Assembly: GCA_032209605.1 (NCBI GenBank)
Contig: JASFXZ010000004.1
Coordinates: 36,614,401-36,678,400, forward strand
Length of the DNA: 64,000 nt
From: Mactromeris polynyma
Lineage: Eukaryota > Mollusca > Bivalvia > Venerida > Mactridae
Direction: 5' to 3'
Shown here in pieces: positions 47,581 through 59,702 of the stretch (its first letter is position 1; the number at the start of each line of letters is the position of its first letter). The notes beneath the pieces are model-generated. The model was given only the letters and a program-made list of their open reading frames with translations, had not been told where the DNA came from and searched no databases. The translations under genes were made by a program, and so were the position numbers.

Positions 47581-49771
47581 CTTCTTACACACCTTCATCG
47601 GGACATAACTCTCTGAAATGGTGCATGGACTTCTGGAATGGCAATTTGATTGTCCCTACTTCCACTTGACTATACATTCTTTATAGTTGAATGTTTCAGA
47701 GATCAGCTTCTGCTGTGGAACTCCTTTGTTGATTAGGAATATCACCGAATATAAAACTATTGTGCAGTTTATGGCTTTTTAACGATTACCTATAACAAAT
47801 TAGTAGTCTTATTTACAAACACGGAACACATCTGACAAACAGTTTGATCTATATTCACTGTAGAGATATGCTTAATTTCTTAATAAGAAAGAGATTAGGT
47901 TGTTACAGCGAATGCCACATACACAACACAATGTATCCCCACATAGAACCCAGTGAATAACAGCCTACGAAACAAAAGTGACTTGAGAGGTACAGGGATA
48001 AACATGTATGGAAACGGGGGTAGCAATGGATAGTCTGGCCGACAACCATGCAGAATTTAAGGTGACAGACCCACACAGACCGTCCTGAAAAATGGCCACC
48101 AAACAGGTCGAATAAAGAAAACAACAATACTAATGAATCACAAATATTTGATTAGTACAAATGGACGTATCAGAAACTATTTAAACATATATTTACATTC
48201 AAAGTCCTCAATGGTATATATATTCGATCAGGGTGATTGTCTTCAACAATCTCTGCATTCATAGTTATGGGATTTGGATTGATTAATTTTAATGGGAACA
48301 CAAAAAACCTTTTATCAACGCTGATCAAATTATACCTGATTTTAAATATACGTAGAAAGAAAATGGGTTTATGAAATGAAAATAAGGTAGACATGAGTTA
48401 AGATCACTTAACGTAACAATGCATTTAGTCATCAACTTCCATTTCGTTTTAAGTAATTCAGTTACAATTTGATCTATCATATTTTTTCACAATTTATGTG
48501 ACGTTGCTTCTTGTGTACATATTTCTACGAAAGAGGACCTAAACTTGTTGACTGAAGTTCATTCAATCAAAACTATACTATGTACTGTTGTTACACATAA
48601 CAGGAACATACTATGCTTTAATAACTTGTTCGAACATCCAGATGAAGAAAATATTAAATGTTTTGACTATGTTATTCACACCATCCATGGACGCGACTTG
48701 ATCTCTTAGTTATACCCGCTAAATATAAGTGCATGCTAATATATTTCCGTCGAATTGTGAATAAATCATTAAACCTTTCACAATCCTCAGAATAAGCTTC
48801 TTCGTGGAGTTAATGGAGCCTTACATGATGTGTGGATCGTGGCCTGAAGAATGTTCGCAACCTTTACTTCTGGCTATGCATTATCATTCAAGACTACGAT
48901 CAGTTCTTCGCAGCTGTTCACATTATCTCTCCACGAGAAAATGTGGTACTCGACTGACGTTTGAATGCTACAGCAAAGGCAAATGTATGAGTACTGTTGT
49001 TGCGTAGTCATCGAGCGTGTCTCGAAAACCTATATTGATATATGCCATGCCGAGGTTGATATTGTTCTGGCATTGATAGCTTAACCTTTCAAATGTGAAC
49101 GAATAAAGAAAGAGAAGCCATTAGTCTGCTGACTGTACTGTTTCGAATTTCAGTTTGTTTCTGAAACAATACCGATTGTTATACTACTAGTTCCATCGCT
49201 ATCGCTTCTTTTTATTGAGCGACTCAATTGTCTTTCGGCGTGTTCTGCCCGTGACATGAAAAATCCATATTGCCATTAGTTTCACTAATACATTCATACG
49301 TATATGATATGTGATATGGTACTACAATGTATTTTAAAACAAGTGAAAACTATTGCTGTTATTTAACCGTGAATCAATACTTGTCAAGTGTCGATGTGGT
49401 GATATGACTTCATAAATAATTCGTTTTGCTGTTTTTCGTCAACCAAGCTGGTACGCATAGATGCGAGACCGAAACAGAACTAATACGAAGTTCTAATGCT
49501 AGCTATTTAGACAACGACAACGGTTTGTAGCTTTTGATGTTACGACGAAAGTAATTGAAATTTCAAATGCAACTATTGTTATTGAAAATGCAACTCATGA
49601 TTCTTGGATAATTAAATGATATACTGAATGATATACTGTAGTAGTTGACGCAGTTAAATTGGTTTTGCGACTGCAACGTGGAGTGTAACAGTACACAGGT
49701 TGAGAACGTGCGTTTTGTTTACTTTGTTACGGATAAACTATTTAGCGTATTACATTAAAGACAGAACAGAT
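47581..49771. other. Intergenic spacer and 5' flank of the Kv gene
   Basis: No gene seen. From about 48,190 rightward this spacer is duplicated at about 61,830-63,393. An open frame at 48,804-49,007 is broken by a TGA in the duplicate and is not supported. The last 270 bp before the Kv ATG are well conserved between copies and presumably contain the promoter, but I identify no TATA box. Confidence 0.45.
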
Positions 49772-52589
49772 ATGGTTCGAGTGAAGATCAACGTGTCGGG
49801 TGTGAAGTATGAATTTGATCGGAGTATTCTGGAAGGCAAAGAAAAAGAAACGCTGTTTAAAATGTGTGATGAAGCGCAGAAATGTGGTTCACCACTGGAA
49901 GTACTTGTCGACCGTCCAGTTGAAAGTTTCACGGCAATTCTGAGTTATTATCAGACCGGCGAATTGCACATGCCACAAACAATGTGTCCAAAAGCATTCA
50001 AGAAAGAGCTCGCGTTTTGGTGTGTGTCTCCGACCATTTTGGAGAGTTGTTGTGTATACAAGTAAGTGTAAATCATACGTTCATGCAGCTTCATAGACAA
50101 ACGTGTCTTATATAAAAAGTTGCTCCCCCTTTAACGTTTACATAAAGAAGACAGGATGGCCAAAGTCACTTTAGAATTCAGATAGGTCAACCAAATCATT
50201 TTGTCGCTAATGACTTAAAATTACACAAGCGTTTTTCAGGATTTCATTACCTTGTAACCCCCTCAATAACTCCTAAAATGTTTTATTATATTTTGTTTAT
50301 TTCGTTTTTATTGGATTTAGCGCCACGCTTCAGCCCTGTTTTAGTTACACATGGTGGACAGTTGATATAGCCAGTTATCCTAGAATTAATTATCAACCTG
50401 TAGTAACATACCAATAATCAAGCAGCTGACATTTTCTCCACAAGAATCAGAGGTGGAGGATAAATTACCATGATCAGATGTCACTGAAGGACATGATTTG
50501 TTCGGTCAGGGAACACGAACCCGGACTGCTCGGTTGTCAGTCCAGCGCTCTACCAACTCTTTGAAATATAGATGTGTAATGGCAAATAAGCAATGTGTTT
50601 CTATTGAGCTATTGCGTATTATCGTAAAATGTGACAAAACCCAGACAACACCACATTAACATGCATAATTATGATGAACGCGGACGAAACATTTTTTTTG
50701 AATATATCGATTTCATGTAACTTTACAAAGAAGCATTACATGCCTTCCTGTAGAAACATGAACTGTTTTAATTGATACTATTTTAAATCTCCTCATGTGT
50801 TTACTCGTTCTTACAAACGTGTTTCTTCAACAGCAATTGGGTTGGTACATAATACTTCCGAATAAACGGGTGCCATTTGATGACATGTTTGACATGCAGT
50901 CTATCTAGCATATGTCTACCACCATCATATTTAATTCAACTTAATACTTTATTCAGGTACTATGCATTCTTTGACGATTTTGATACACGCGAGAAGTTCC
51001 GCATTGAAACCTTCCACCTTCCCAATGGCGGGGACAGAATGCCCGGGCGAACTGAAAATAAAATTACTCGACTGAGACGGCAAATATGGAATATCATCGA
51101 CTTCCAGGAGCGGACATCAAGATCTAAGGTGCAATATACTTTTTATGTTTAGAACTATTTTTTATACTTAACAATTCCTCAACAAAATGGAGCCCAGTGC
51201 ATTGTCTAACGAAGAGTATTTAATACCTCTCCGTCTGAGGGTTTTGTTGTACTACACGATACATTGTAACTTTATTTAGTCTAACGAGTATTATTGAACT
51301 GTGAGTTTCACAGACACAAATTATACTCAGGTGAGAGAAATTTGTACTTCATTGTATGTAAGTGGAATTTCGGCTACTTCATTTATGTTATGAACACATC
51401 AAAATCAATCTTCAAATAATAACGCCGTATTTTCGTTGCCTTTTTTAGAGGAAACAGTAGGTCCTTGTTTCCTTGCTGATGAAGACATGTACATGAAGTT
51501 GATGTAGACTTAATTCATTTTCAGATATACTTGGCTGTCGTGTTTTGTATGATACTTTTATGCATCATGACGCTATCGTTAAGCACAGTGAAGTCGTTGC
51601 AAAGGAAGGTAAAACCTTGCGAAATGTTGGAGTACCTCGAGCACTCTGATCACGAGCGTTTTAAGACAACTTACGAGCACTTTGGATCACCAGATTGCAC
51701 AGGTGATTATTTCGATTACGAAGAAGAACTGGAACACTATGAGTTCGAATTTGAAGGTGAAGAAGGAGATACCCAGAATATAAACCTTCCTACAATAAGC
51801 ATACGTTTGTTTGTCTTTGACGTTCTGGAATATATAGCTGCAGCGTTCTTCACTGTGGACTTGTTGTTGCGATTTGGATCTTGTCCATCAATACTGAAGT
51901 TCTTCAAATCAGTGCTTAACATTTTCGACATAATCGCAATTGCTGCATTTTACCTACAACTCTTTATTATTCACATATTTATGAGAGATCATAAGTATCG
52001 GATGAGTTGGATTAAAGCTATTGGATACCTGCAGCTGTTTCGCGTGATGCGTTTGTTCCGTATAGTGAGAAATGTGCGCGCAAGCCGCGTGCTCTCATTC
52101 TCATTGAAATCCAACGCCACGGACATGATTTTATTGGTCCTATTGATGTTGATCGGGGTAAGCTTTTTTGGTAGCTTGATATTCTTTATCGAAAATGGTC
52201 AGGCAATTGAGTCAATACCAGAAGCTTGGTACTGGACGATGATAACCTTAACAACGGTCGGTTATGGCGACATAACACCCAAAACAGCCGCGGGAAGATT
52301 CGTAGCCGCTATTGTGTCGATATGTGGAGTACTAATGTTGTCAATAACAGTGCCAATGTTTGTGAATAACTTTCTATCGCTTTATCAATTTTCTTGTATA
52401 GATGAACTTCTAGAAGAACATAAAAGTAGACAAAAAACATGGAAGAAGGCTTTAAATGTTGCTCTTGCAGTGGTGCACACGACAGAAAACAAAGACAACA
52501 CAAACACGATCGAGGTGGAAGATGTTGAAAATTTACCGATGGTTGTCAGTCCTGTGCTCACTAACAATGACAAGACTCTTGGAAAATAG
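49772..52589 (+). CDS. Voltage-gated K+ channel alpha subunit (Kv, Shaw-like)
   Basis: Forms tetrameric K+ channels in the plasma membrane. Exons 49772-50061, 50957-51128 and 51525-52589, GT-AG, 508 aa. T1 domain 1-97 carries the Zn motif H66-x5-C72-x20-CC93-94 typical of Shab, Shal and Shaw but not Shaker channels, plus ELAFW. S1 is 155-177; a strongly acidic S1-S2 loop spans 216-236; S2 has E256 and D266; S3 has D289; S4 has Arg at 327, 330, 333, 336, 339, 342; S5 is about 355-377; the filter TTVGYGD is 397-403; S6 is 413-442. The usual PVP hinge reads TVP (429-431). The C-terminus is short. The upstream in-frame sequence before ATG 49,772 lacks another ATG, so this start is preferred. ESCC and the Zn motif suggest a Shaw-type lineage, not proven. 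Confidence 0.93.
50300..50575 (-). mobile_element. tRNA-derived SINE in Kv intron 1
   Basis: On the minus strand AGAGTTGGTAGAGCGC (50,545-50,560) is an A box and GGGTTCGTGTTCC (50,510-50,522) a B box. The body continues leftward to a tail region GGCGCTAAATCCAATAAAAA (about 50,306-50,325). The duplicate contains the same tail (about 63,920-64,000), so the insertion predates the duplication and its head would lie beyond the window there. Confidence 0.65.
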
Positions 52590-52744
52590 TTCGATATCTA
52601 ATGTTTCCGTGAATTATATGTCATGTTTATGTTAAGTGCAGGTTTTTTCCCCATTATTTAGTCCCCTCATTCTTCTCTCCGTATTTGTTTTGGCAATCAG
52701 TCAAACGATACCTTGTTTGGGTGTAGATGTTTACCTGTGATCTG

Positions 52745-53330
52745 CATGGGGTGGTAATTTCATACATAACGTATTCTACATACATTTTCCACATGTTATG
52801 CACAGACTATATTCTACATACACTTGTCTGATGATATGTACATACACTATTCTTCACATACTTTTCAGATGCTACCTGCATGCCATATTACACATAGACT
52901 TGTCAGATGCTATCTGCATACCATATTCTACATAGACTTGTCAGATGCTATTTGCATACCATATTCTATATAGACTTGTCAGATGCTACATGCATACCAT
53001 ATTCTACATACACTTTTCAGATGATATGTACATAACATATTCTACATACATTTGTCATATGCTATGTACAGACCTTATTTACACAAACACTTGTCACATG
53101 CTATGTACAGACCATATTCTACAAACACTTGTCAAATGATATGTACGTACCATATTCTACAAACACTTGTCAGATGATATGTACATACCATATTCTACAT
53201 AAACTTGTCAGATGCTATGTATATACCGTATTCTACATACACTTGTTACAGACCATATTATACTTACACTCATCAAATGCTTTCTACAGACCACATTCTA
53301 CATACACTCAAATCGTGCTAACAATCTGCC
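52745..53330. repeat. About 38-40-bp minisatellite in Kv 3' flank
   Basis: Imperfect units of the form CATATTCTACATACACTT, GTCAGATGCTATGTACATAC repeat about 14 times immediately 3' of the Kv coding region, possibly within its 3' UTR. AATAAA words follow at 53,383 and 53,500. Confidence 0.8.
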
Positions 53331-54057
53331 AATAGAGTGTTCAGAATGATACGTACATGTTTATGCATGTATATCTTTTTGTAATAAAAATGTATTTGTT
53401 TACGATTTGAGATGTACATGGACGCAAAACTGCTCTTCGTATACAAATGTGACTGTTTGCTATGTCATATTATAACATGTATATTAGTCTAAAATTGAAA
53501 ATAAATGTCTGGTATTTAGCATGGAGGCTACTATCAGGTTCTACAACCGCGGACCAACACGTTGTTACATTCATTTATATACATATTTTATATACTGAAC
53601 AATTGATGCTATAATTGGAATGGATAATTATGAACTCTGTTTACGTTAGTGTTACTTAATATGACATTAAAAATGCAAGCAAGCGGCTTTACGTTGTATG
53701 TGTGCTTTGTTTAAACCTTGTAAATATTAAGCATTACTCAAGTGGAATATATCAGCCAAATGCGTTTGAACAGAGTTGATATATAATTTACATATATCCT
53801 GGATATAGCGAAATATATGACGGGAAGTACGGTGGAAAATCAATAGAACTTAAAACTATCCAGCATATTATTTAAACACCATTTTCATGCATGTTTTTCT
53901 ATTAAGGGCCACTGAACCATTGTAATATCTAGAACAAGGCTTGTTTTTTAATTAACATTTTATCAGTTTGTCATTGTATATACGTCTCCCCATTTGTTAC
54001 GCAGGCTTTGTAATTTTAGATTTGTCATTAAAACATATGCGCTGCCTTTAAATTATG
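53331..54057. other. Non-coding stretch 3' of the Kv gene
   Basis: AT-rich with two candidate polyadenylation words (AATAAA at 53,383-53,388 and 53,500-53,505). No exon or repeat recognised. Confidence 0.4.
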
Positions 54058-54368
54058 TACGAGGGATGATCTAGAAATAAAAGAACTTTTATCACGGGGG
54101 CCTGGCACTGCCGTTACGTTACGTTGACACTCAATGCACCATCGATGATGCTGTATCCATTGTTGAAAATTGTCCATGTACAACTGTTCATCAAACTAGG
54201 AAACAACCTTCAAATTTTGTTTTGGTGTCTATTGACGTCAAGCTGTTGATGTTACTGACGATCTGTAGAATATAAGACGTTTTGCATATAAGAGCAATTT
54301 CATAAAATTACAGATGTTGATTAAGAAGTTATGCAAAAAGTCCTATTATTTATGGATCATCCCTCGTA
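54058..54368. mobile_element. Mariner-like non-autonomous element
   Basis: TACGAGGGATGATC (54,058-54,071) and GATCATCCCTCGTA (54,355-54,368) are perfect 14-bp inverted ends bounded by TA, with imperfect pairing continuing (AAATAA / TTATTT). ACGAGGG termini with TA sites are known from mariner-type transposons. At 311 bp it lacks a transposase. Confidence 0.7.
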
Positions 54369-56479
54369 GGTGTTAAATATTCATTTTAAATCTACATGAA
54401 CTCATAAACAAGCTATTGGCGGAACAATTTACATTACTACAAAATACATTTTGTGTGCAACAAATCCAATAGTCATGCTTGAAAACTTGTTAACACAGTC
54501 TATTAGCAATAACTGAAACATTTCATTTGTTGAATCGAGATTGTTTAAGTCGAAAGCACATTACAAAACATCTGGCTATTAGTTTAATTATGTTAAATGT
54601 TTTGTTTATATTTCTGTTAACCGCGTGCCGTATAAGTGGTACACGTATTCGACATGGATATGTTTGCGCATTTCTTGTATTGCAAAATGTCTCTTAAATA
54701 AGAGCTAACTTTTTCGTCCACAGAAGCGTATAGTTACGTACTGGAAATCTATTAAAACTAACAATATCATTTCAGGGATACGCAAACAAACCCGCGATAC
54801 GTCTGAAATCGCCGATTCATGATTGTTTTCGGCTCGCGAAAAAAGCCAATTATGCAGTTATTTTGCAGCCTTGCAACAATATGCAATGTATATATATTTA
54901 TCAGTTATATAATTTGTATTTTATTGTTGTATCACGCTTTAATAAATGGATTCAAACGTATGCTTGTTCAATATTTTATATTTTTACAATGCATTTCTAT
55001 GTAATATGATGAGATATTGACATAAAATGATTGGCCGACTGATGTAGCTGTGAACTGTTTAAGAAATAATTAATGTTAATTGACTTACTTTGACTGTTGA
55101 ACAGTACGTTTCGTAGAACCTTTATCGAATTATGTACTTAACTGCATATTATTTAATATTCACACTGAAATGTATCTTTCTGTTCAAAATGCCGTTTGGA
55201 TACGACGTCAGATTGAAAGAATTGCACAGGGGGAAGGGAAACATGACATACATTTAAAACACGAACAAAATAATAACCATATAATCATGTTATAATAGTT
55301 ATTCTAATTGTATAACTGCAGACATTGTAATAACATAAAGAGCAAATAAAAAATGACTAAACTAATAAAAAAGAAAAATAACATCAGGACTGAAAACAAA
55401 ATCCATAACTCATCTGCAATAATAAAACTTTCTAACAGCACAAATATACACTCTTCACAAGAAAGTAGAACAAGAAATATCTTAAAAAAGTTTCGTTCTT
55501 TCATCGAGGCTTGCACCGAACGTATTACAAATAAACTGTGGCGAATTATAGTCACGAGATGCTGAATAATGAGAAGACGCATTTTAAAAATATACGTAGC
55601 GGAATATAAATCATTACACATATACAGCCAACGGTATAATATTGGCATTCCGACAAAAAGATATCAAGAACGATCTCCCTTGATTATCGGCTTTGTTAAA
55701 GCCATTTCCTCTAACTCGGATTGCCTCCCTTCCCCACGAAAATGACAACTGTCAAACTGGTCAATAATCAATACTCGATATTAGCAGTTCCTAATTTCAA
55801 TGTGATAAAGTGACTATAAAAAACGTAAAAAATGACAATGAGGAAAACGGAAATCACAGAAACATATTATTTGCATCACCATAAAGTATAGGAAGTTAAG
55901 TCTGTTACGTTTGTTTGCGCACGAAAGTTTGAAAAGATTTTCCCTTCATAATTCAATAATTAAAATAATTCAATAATAATTATACTCCGCCGTGCCAATA
56001 ACGGTTCTAAATTATATAAAATTATTTATCATATTTAAAACCAGTTAATAATAACTGGCAATCAATTTAACACATTGAACGTTACAACAACAACAACATA
56101 GCAGACGAGAATAATGAAAGAAAATCGAGATTTGTTTCGTAAATTACTAACTTTTACAAAGAATGGAAGCAAGAAGCAATTAATTATTTAAAATTATAAA
56201 AACACCATGATTATGTTCATTCATCAAGAAAACAGACATAACTGATAAAATGTTTTCACCTATTTGGAAATATGATTTAGTAGCCCCTAAACTTTTTGAA
56301 ATGGGCAATTTTACAGATTTTTACTCTATGATTTATGTATTATAAGGGTTTTCCTTTAAAATCAAATTGGAAGCAAGAAGAGTTACACTAAATGAAAGAA
56401 CGGAAATGGAAGAATGTTGTCATAACTGCAAAAAAAATCTAAAGTATTTAAATTTACGTATGAAAATTATTTCCCTCTA
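54369..56479. other. Non-coding stretch, no gene seen
   Basis: AT-rich. A minus-strand frame of 114 codons (55,304-55,648) is hydrophobic and low-complexity with no recognisable family; I do not support it as a gene. Beyond this I see nothing. Confidence 0.4.
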
Positions 56480-57958
56480 TAATCTATTGATCAAAACTGG
56501 TAGAGCTGGAAAATCGCTATCGACTTTCGGGTCATTTGCATGAATGCTACGATACTTGCGGAAAACAGACAAGGAGCGTATCATGACCGTGCGACCACAC
56601 ACACGCACCACGCAATTTGTTCGTCTCGAACAAGAGACAGACAGAAACCAATGCGGAAAGACGACTCCACAAAACATCTGACATAGTCAATGTGTCCGTA
56701 TCCGAGTCACTTCCTATTGATTTCACATAGGTTTGTTCATTGTTGTTTTGAAGAGATGTGTTTGTTTGCACTTGTTTCGCTATATTTACCATGTGTGTAT
56801 TAATCGACTGTGGCGTAGCTGGTGGCGACATTTTGGCTTTAGCCTCTTTGCTCTTCATGTTGTTGCTTGGATGTACAGTTGATGATTCCTTTGATGATTC
56901 CTTTGACTGAATATGTTGGATATGAATTACCTGTGGTATTAAATCACAGTGGTCGGTATTCATGTTTGTATCCATGTTAGCACAATTTCTGGATTATCCG
57001 TGGCTTGGGAGTCCGCATAATTCTCAGATAGCATGCAATTAGGCACATTTGTTGCTATCTTATCGGAGTATTGATTGGACGCTGACCGATCACTACATTG
57101 TTGTTGCATAGATGCTTGAATTGTCATGTGTTGGTTGGTATCATTTTTATTGGCATAGTTGGGTTGTGGATTGTATCTTTGAGATGGCGGGTACATGTTT
57201 TTCGATACTCTGGACATATCATATTGTGGAGTCTCACCACATATTGGATACCTCTCAGGTGATGTAGTAAATAGCAACTTTGTTTGCTGAACATTATCAA
57301 AGTTTATTTGACAGAGTTGATCTGTCCTACTACCCCTTATATGTTCATTACACTCTGGCATTTCATCTCGCACTAATTTGTCATCATAAATGAGCTTTGC
57401 TGGGTAGACTATGATTACCTTTGGCACTGGGTTTTGTTGTTTAACCCTCTTGTACTCTGGTCATAAGCGGCTACGAGCTTCCTGAATTTCTCTGGGGAAG
57501 TCATAATCTATTGAGGAAGGCGTACCTTTGAGCGATCGTACCCGACTCATTATAAGCTCAATGTCACAAAAATCACGGAAATTGACTATTATTGGTCTGT
57601 TGTGATATTGTCTCCGACGGTCTCGCATTCATAGCCTACGTGCCCTGGCAAGATACATGTTGCGTGGCTCTATATCCAGGTGGTTCCTAAAAAAGCCTCT
57701 AATCAGTGCAAAATAGCTTTCTCCAGCATTTCCGATCAACCCTCTTATTATCAAGTTATTGGGCCTAGATCTCGCTTCCATATCGATAGATTTGTAGGCT
57801 AACATGTGCATAAAATATGTTTGCGTATTTGTTGTCTCAATTACTTGGGAAAGTTTTTCGTTGACATTACATAGAGACTGTTGAAAATGATACATACTTC
57901 TGCTGTAACTCATATGTTCGTTCTTGATGCACATAAGCTGATCAAACATGTATAACAT
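56480..57958 (-). pseudogene. Decayed LINE ORF1 (non-LTR retrotransposon)
   Basis: ORF1 proteins of this kind bind element RNA through a coiled coil, an RRM-like fold and a C-terminal domain. Reading leftward from about 57,958 one finds a heptad-like start, ARSRPNNLIIRGL (RRM beta strand), FFRNHLDIEPRNMYLARARR, RPIIVNFRDF, ELIMSRVRSLKGTPSSIDYD, DFPREIQEARSRL and PKVIIVYPAKL, the usual order in LINE ORF1 of marine invertebrates. Two in-frame TGA codons interrupt it (after LARARRL, about 57,626; after EARSRL, about 57,463). A change of frame occurs near 56,965-56,975, with a Ser/Thr/Asn-rich tail beyond. No endonuclease or reverse transcriptase follows, so the copy is 3'-truncated. Confidence 0.75.
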
Positions 57959-59223
57959 TTTAGTGTCTTATGATCCACGTTCAAATTATTTAAGAGTAAC
58001 ATCCACAAAAGTGCCGTTTTCACCTTTGGTAATTTCCCGCTCAGAAAAAAATTCAAACCGGTTTTGTACCGGCATACCAGGTATGCAATAATCACTATTT
58101 CTCGCCATTCCTGTTTTGAAATTAGTCCAACTTTCAATAATTACTTTTAATGATCCGCTAATAAAAATTTAAAACCAAATTGATCACGAAATTTGTATCC
58201 AAAACACAGATTTAAGGTATATTCTTTAGCCAATTTTTCCAATACGTCTACCTGTCGGCCATATTTAATTACCATCTAGTATTTAAATGTGCCAAACGTA
58301 TAAGAAGCACATTGATCCAAAACGAATATTAAAGTCGAGCAGGGAATGCCACATACAAATCGCATGGCTACACTCAAACGCCAAAGGGCAAATACTTTTT
58401 CTCTACTAATAGAGAGATTAAGTTGCTACTGGTGCGCCGATTGCTAATAATTGCTAGTTTCCAGGGAGACTCACCAGTTCCTCGAATCAGACACAGAAGT
58501 TGTTGTTGCAGGATCTTAAATTGAAGTTATACGATTGTGTGATCAGTATATACACACATTATGTCCTAGTTTAGAATTCAATGTATGACCCTCATTTACT
58601 CCTCCGTTTCTTTACATACATGTTCGAATTTAGACCTTTACCTTCCTTTGATATTTGATCATTGTTATTGTCACGGACATCTCAGTTTTGTTTCTTATCT
58701 ATTTATTTCATTTTAACATGTTTATTTTTGAACGTTCTTTCAGGTTTTCTTGATTTTCATGATGACTATGCAATTGTCAGAGATGAAAACGGGACTTATT
58801 CAGCAGTATGTTATTTAACCGTGGCAGAATAACAGTGTCTTGTTCCTTTAATGTATTTGTACAACTTTCTTGCTTTGAAGAACGGCCATAGCAGCCAATT
58901 TACATGAACATCAGTCAATGTTGATACACAGTGTTCTAGATTTTGTCATAGTTATCAACTTCAGAATGATATTTAATTTATCGATAAACAACAATGTATT
59001 GGAACAAAGGATCATATAAGCCAACCAACGCGACCTTAATCAAATATGGTTATATATGCATGGTTATACATGCAGATTAAATATGTACCATATGTATCAC
59101 ATTTTTCAGATAAATACACATTTATTGGCGCTTGTGTTGATTTACAGACAATTAAATTAAATATATTAATTGTGTTAGTACAAGAAAGGAAAAAAGGAAA
59201 ATATGGAATTATATGTTACTGCA

Positions 59224-59312
59224 GTAATAATAATAATAATAAAATATAAAAAATATAAATAATATAAAATTATATATAAAATAATGATAATAATGATAAT
59301 AATAATAAAGCA
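59224..59312. repeat. AAT microsatellite (duplicate copy)
   Basis: TAATAATAATAATAATAA and ATAATGATAATAATGATAAT, equivalent to 39,966-40,040 but longer in the middle. Equivalent position upstream of exon 7'. Confidence 0.8.
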
Positions 59313-59520
59313 TACTGATTTTAACATTGTATTGTTGTCTTCACTACATCATAGCACCCAATATTTCAGGATCTGTATGCGGAAAGAGCGGCACGAATAA
59401 TTGCCAAGCTTAATGTGAACGAACCATTGTTTCTCTACCTGCCGTATCAAAGTGTTCATGACCATTGGAGGTAATATTGATATGTTCACTGTTATTTTTC
59501 CAGAGATCAGTAACAATGAA

Positions 59521-59702
59521 TACAGTAAAACCTCACTTAAAGATCACCTCAATATTAAGACCACCTTAAACTTAAGAACACAATTTTCAAGTCTATTTTC
59601 ACTGTTTTGCTCTAAATTCAACCTCAATATTAAGACCACCTCAATATAAAGACTAGTTTTCAAGTGTCCCAAAGGTGGTCTTATTTTTGAGGTTTTATTG
59701 TA
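59521..59702. mobile_element. Dispersed TIR element, family A, copy 8 (in duplicate)
   Basis: TACAGTAAAACCTCACTTAA to TTGAGGTTTTATTGTA, 182 bp; the duplicated partner of 40,251-40,433. Confidence 0.75.

Noticed and set aside
48804..49007. 67-codon frame between sulfatase and Kv
   Set aside because: The duplicate has TGA in place of TGG near its start, so coding is not maintained.
55304..55648. 114-codon hydrophobic minus-strand frame as a membrane protein
   Set aside because: AT-rich low-complexity composition, no family resemblance, and an overlapping frame on the other strand; chance is sufficient.
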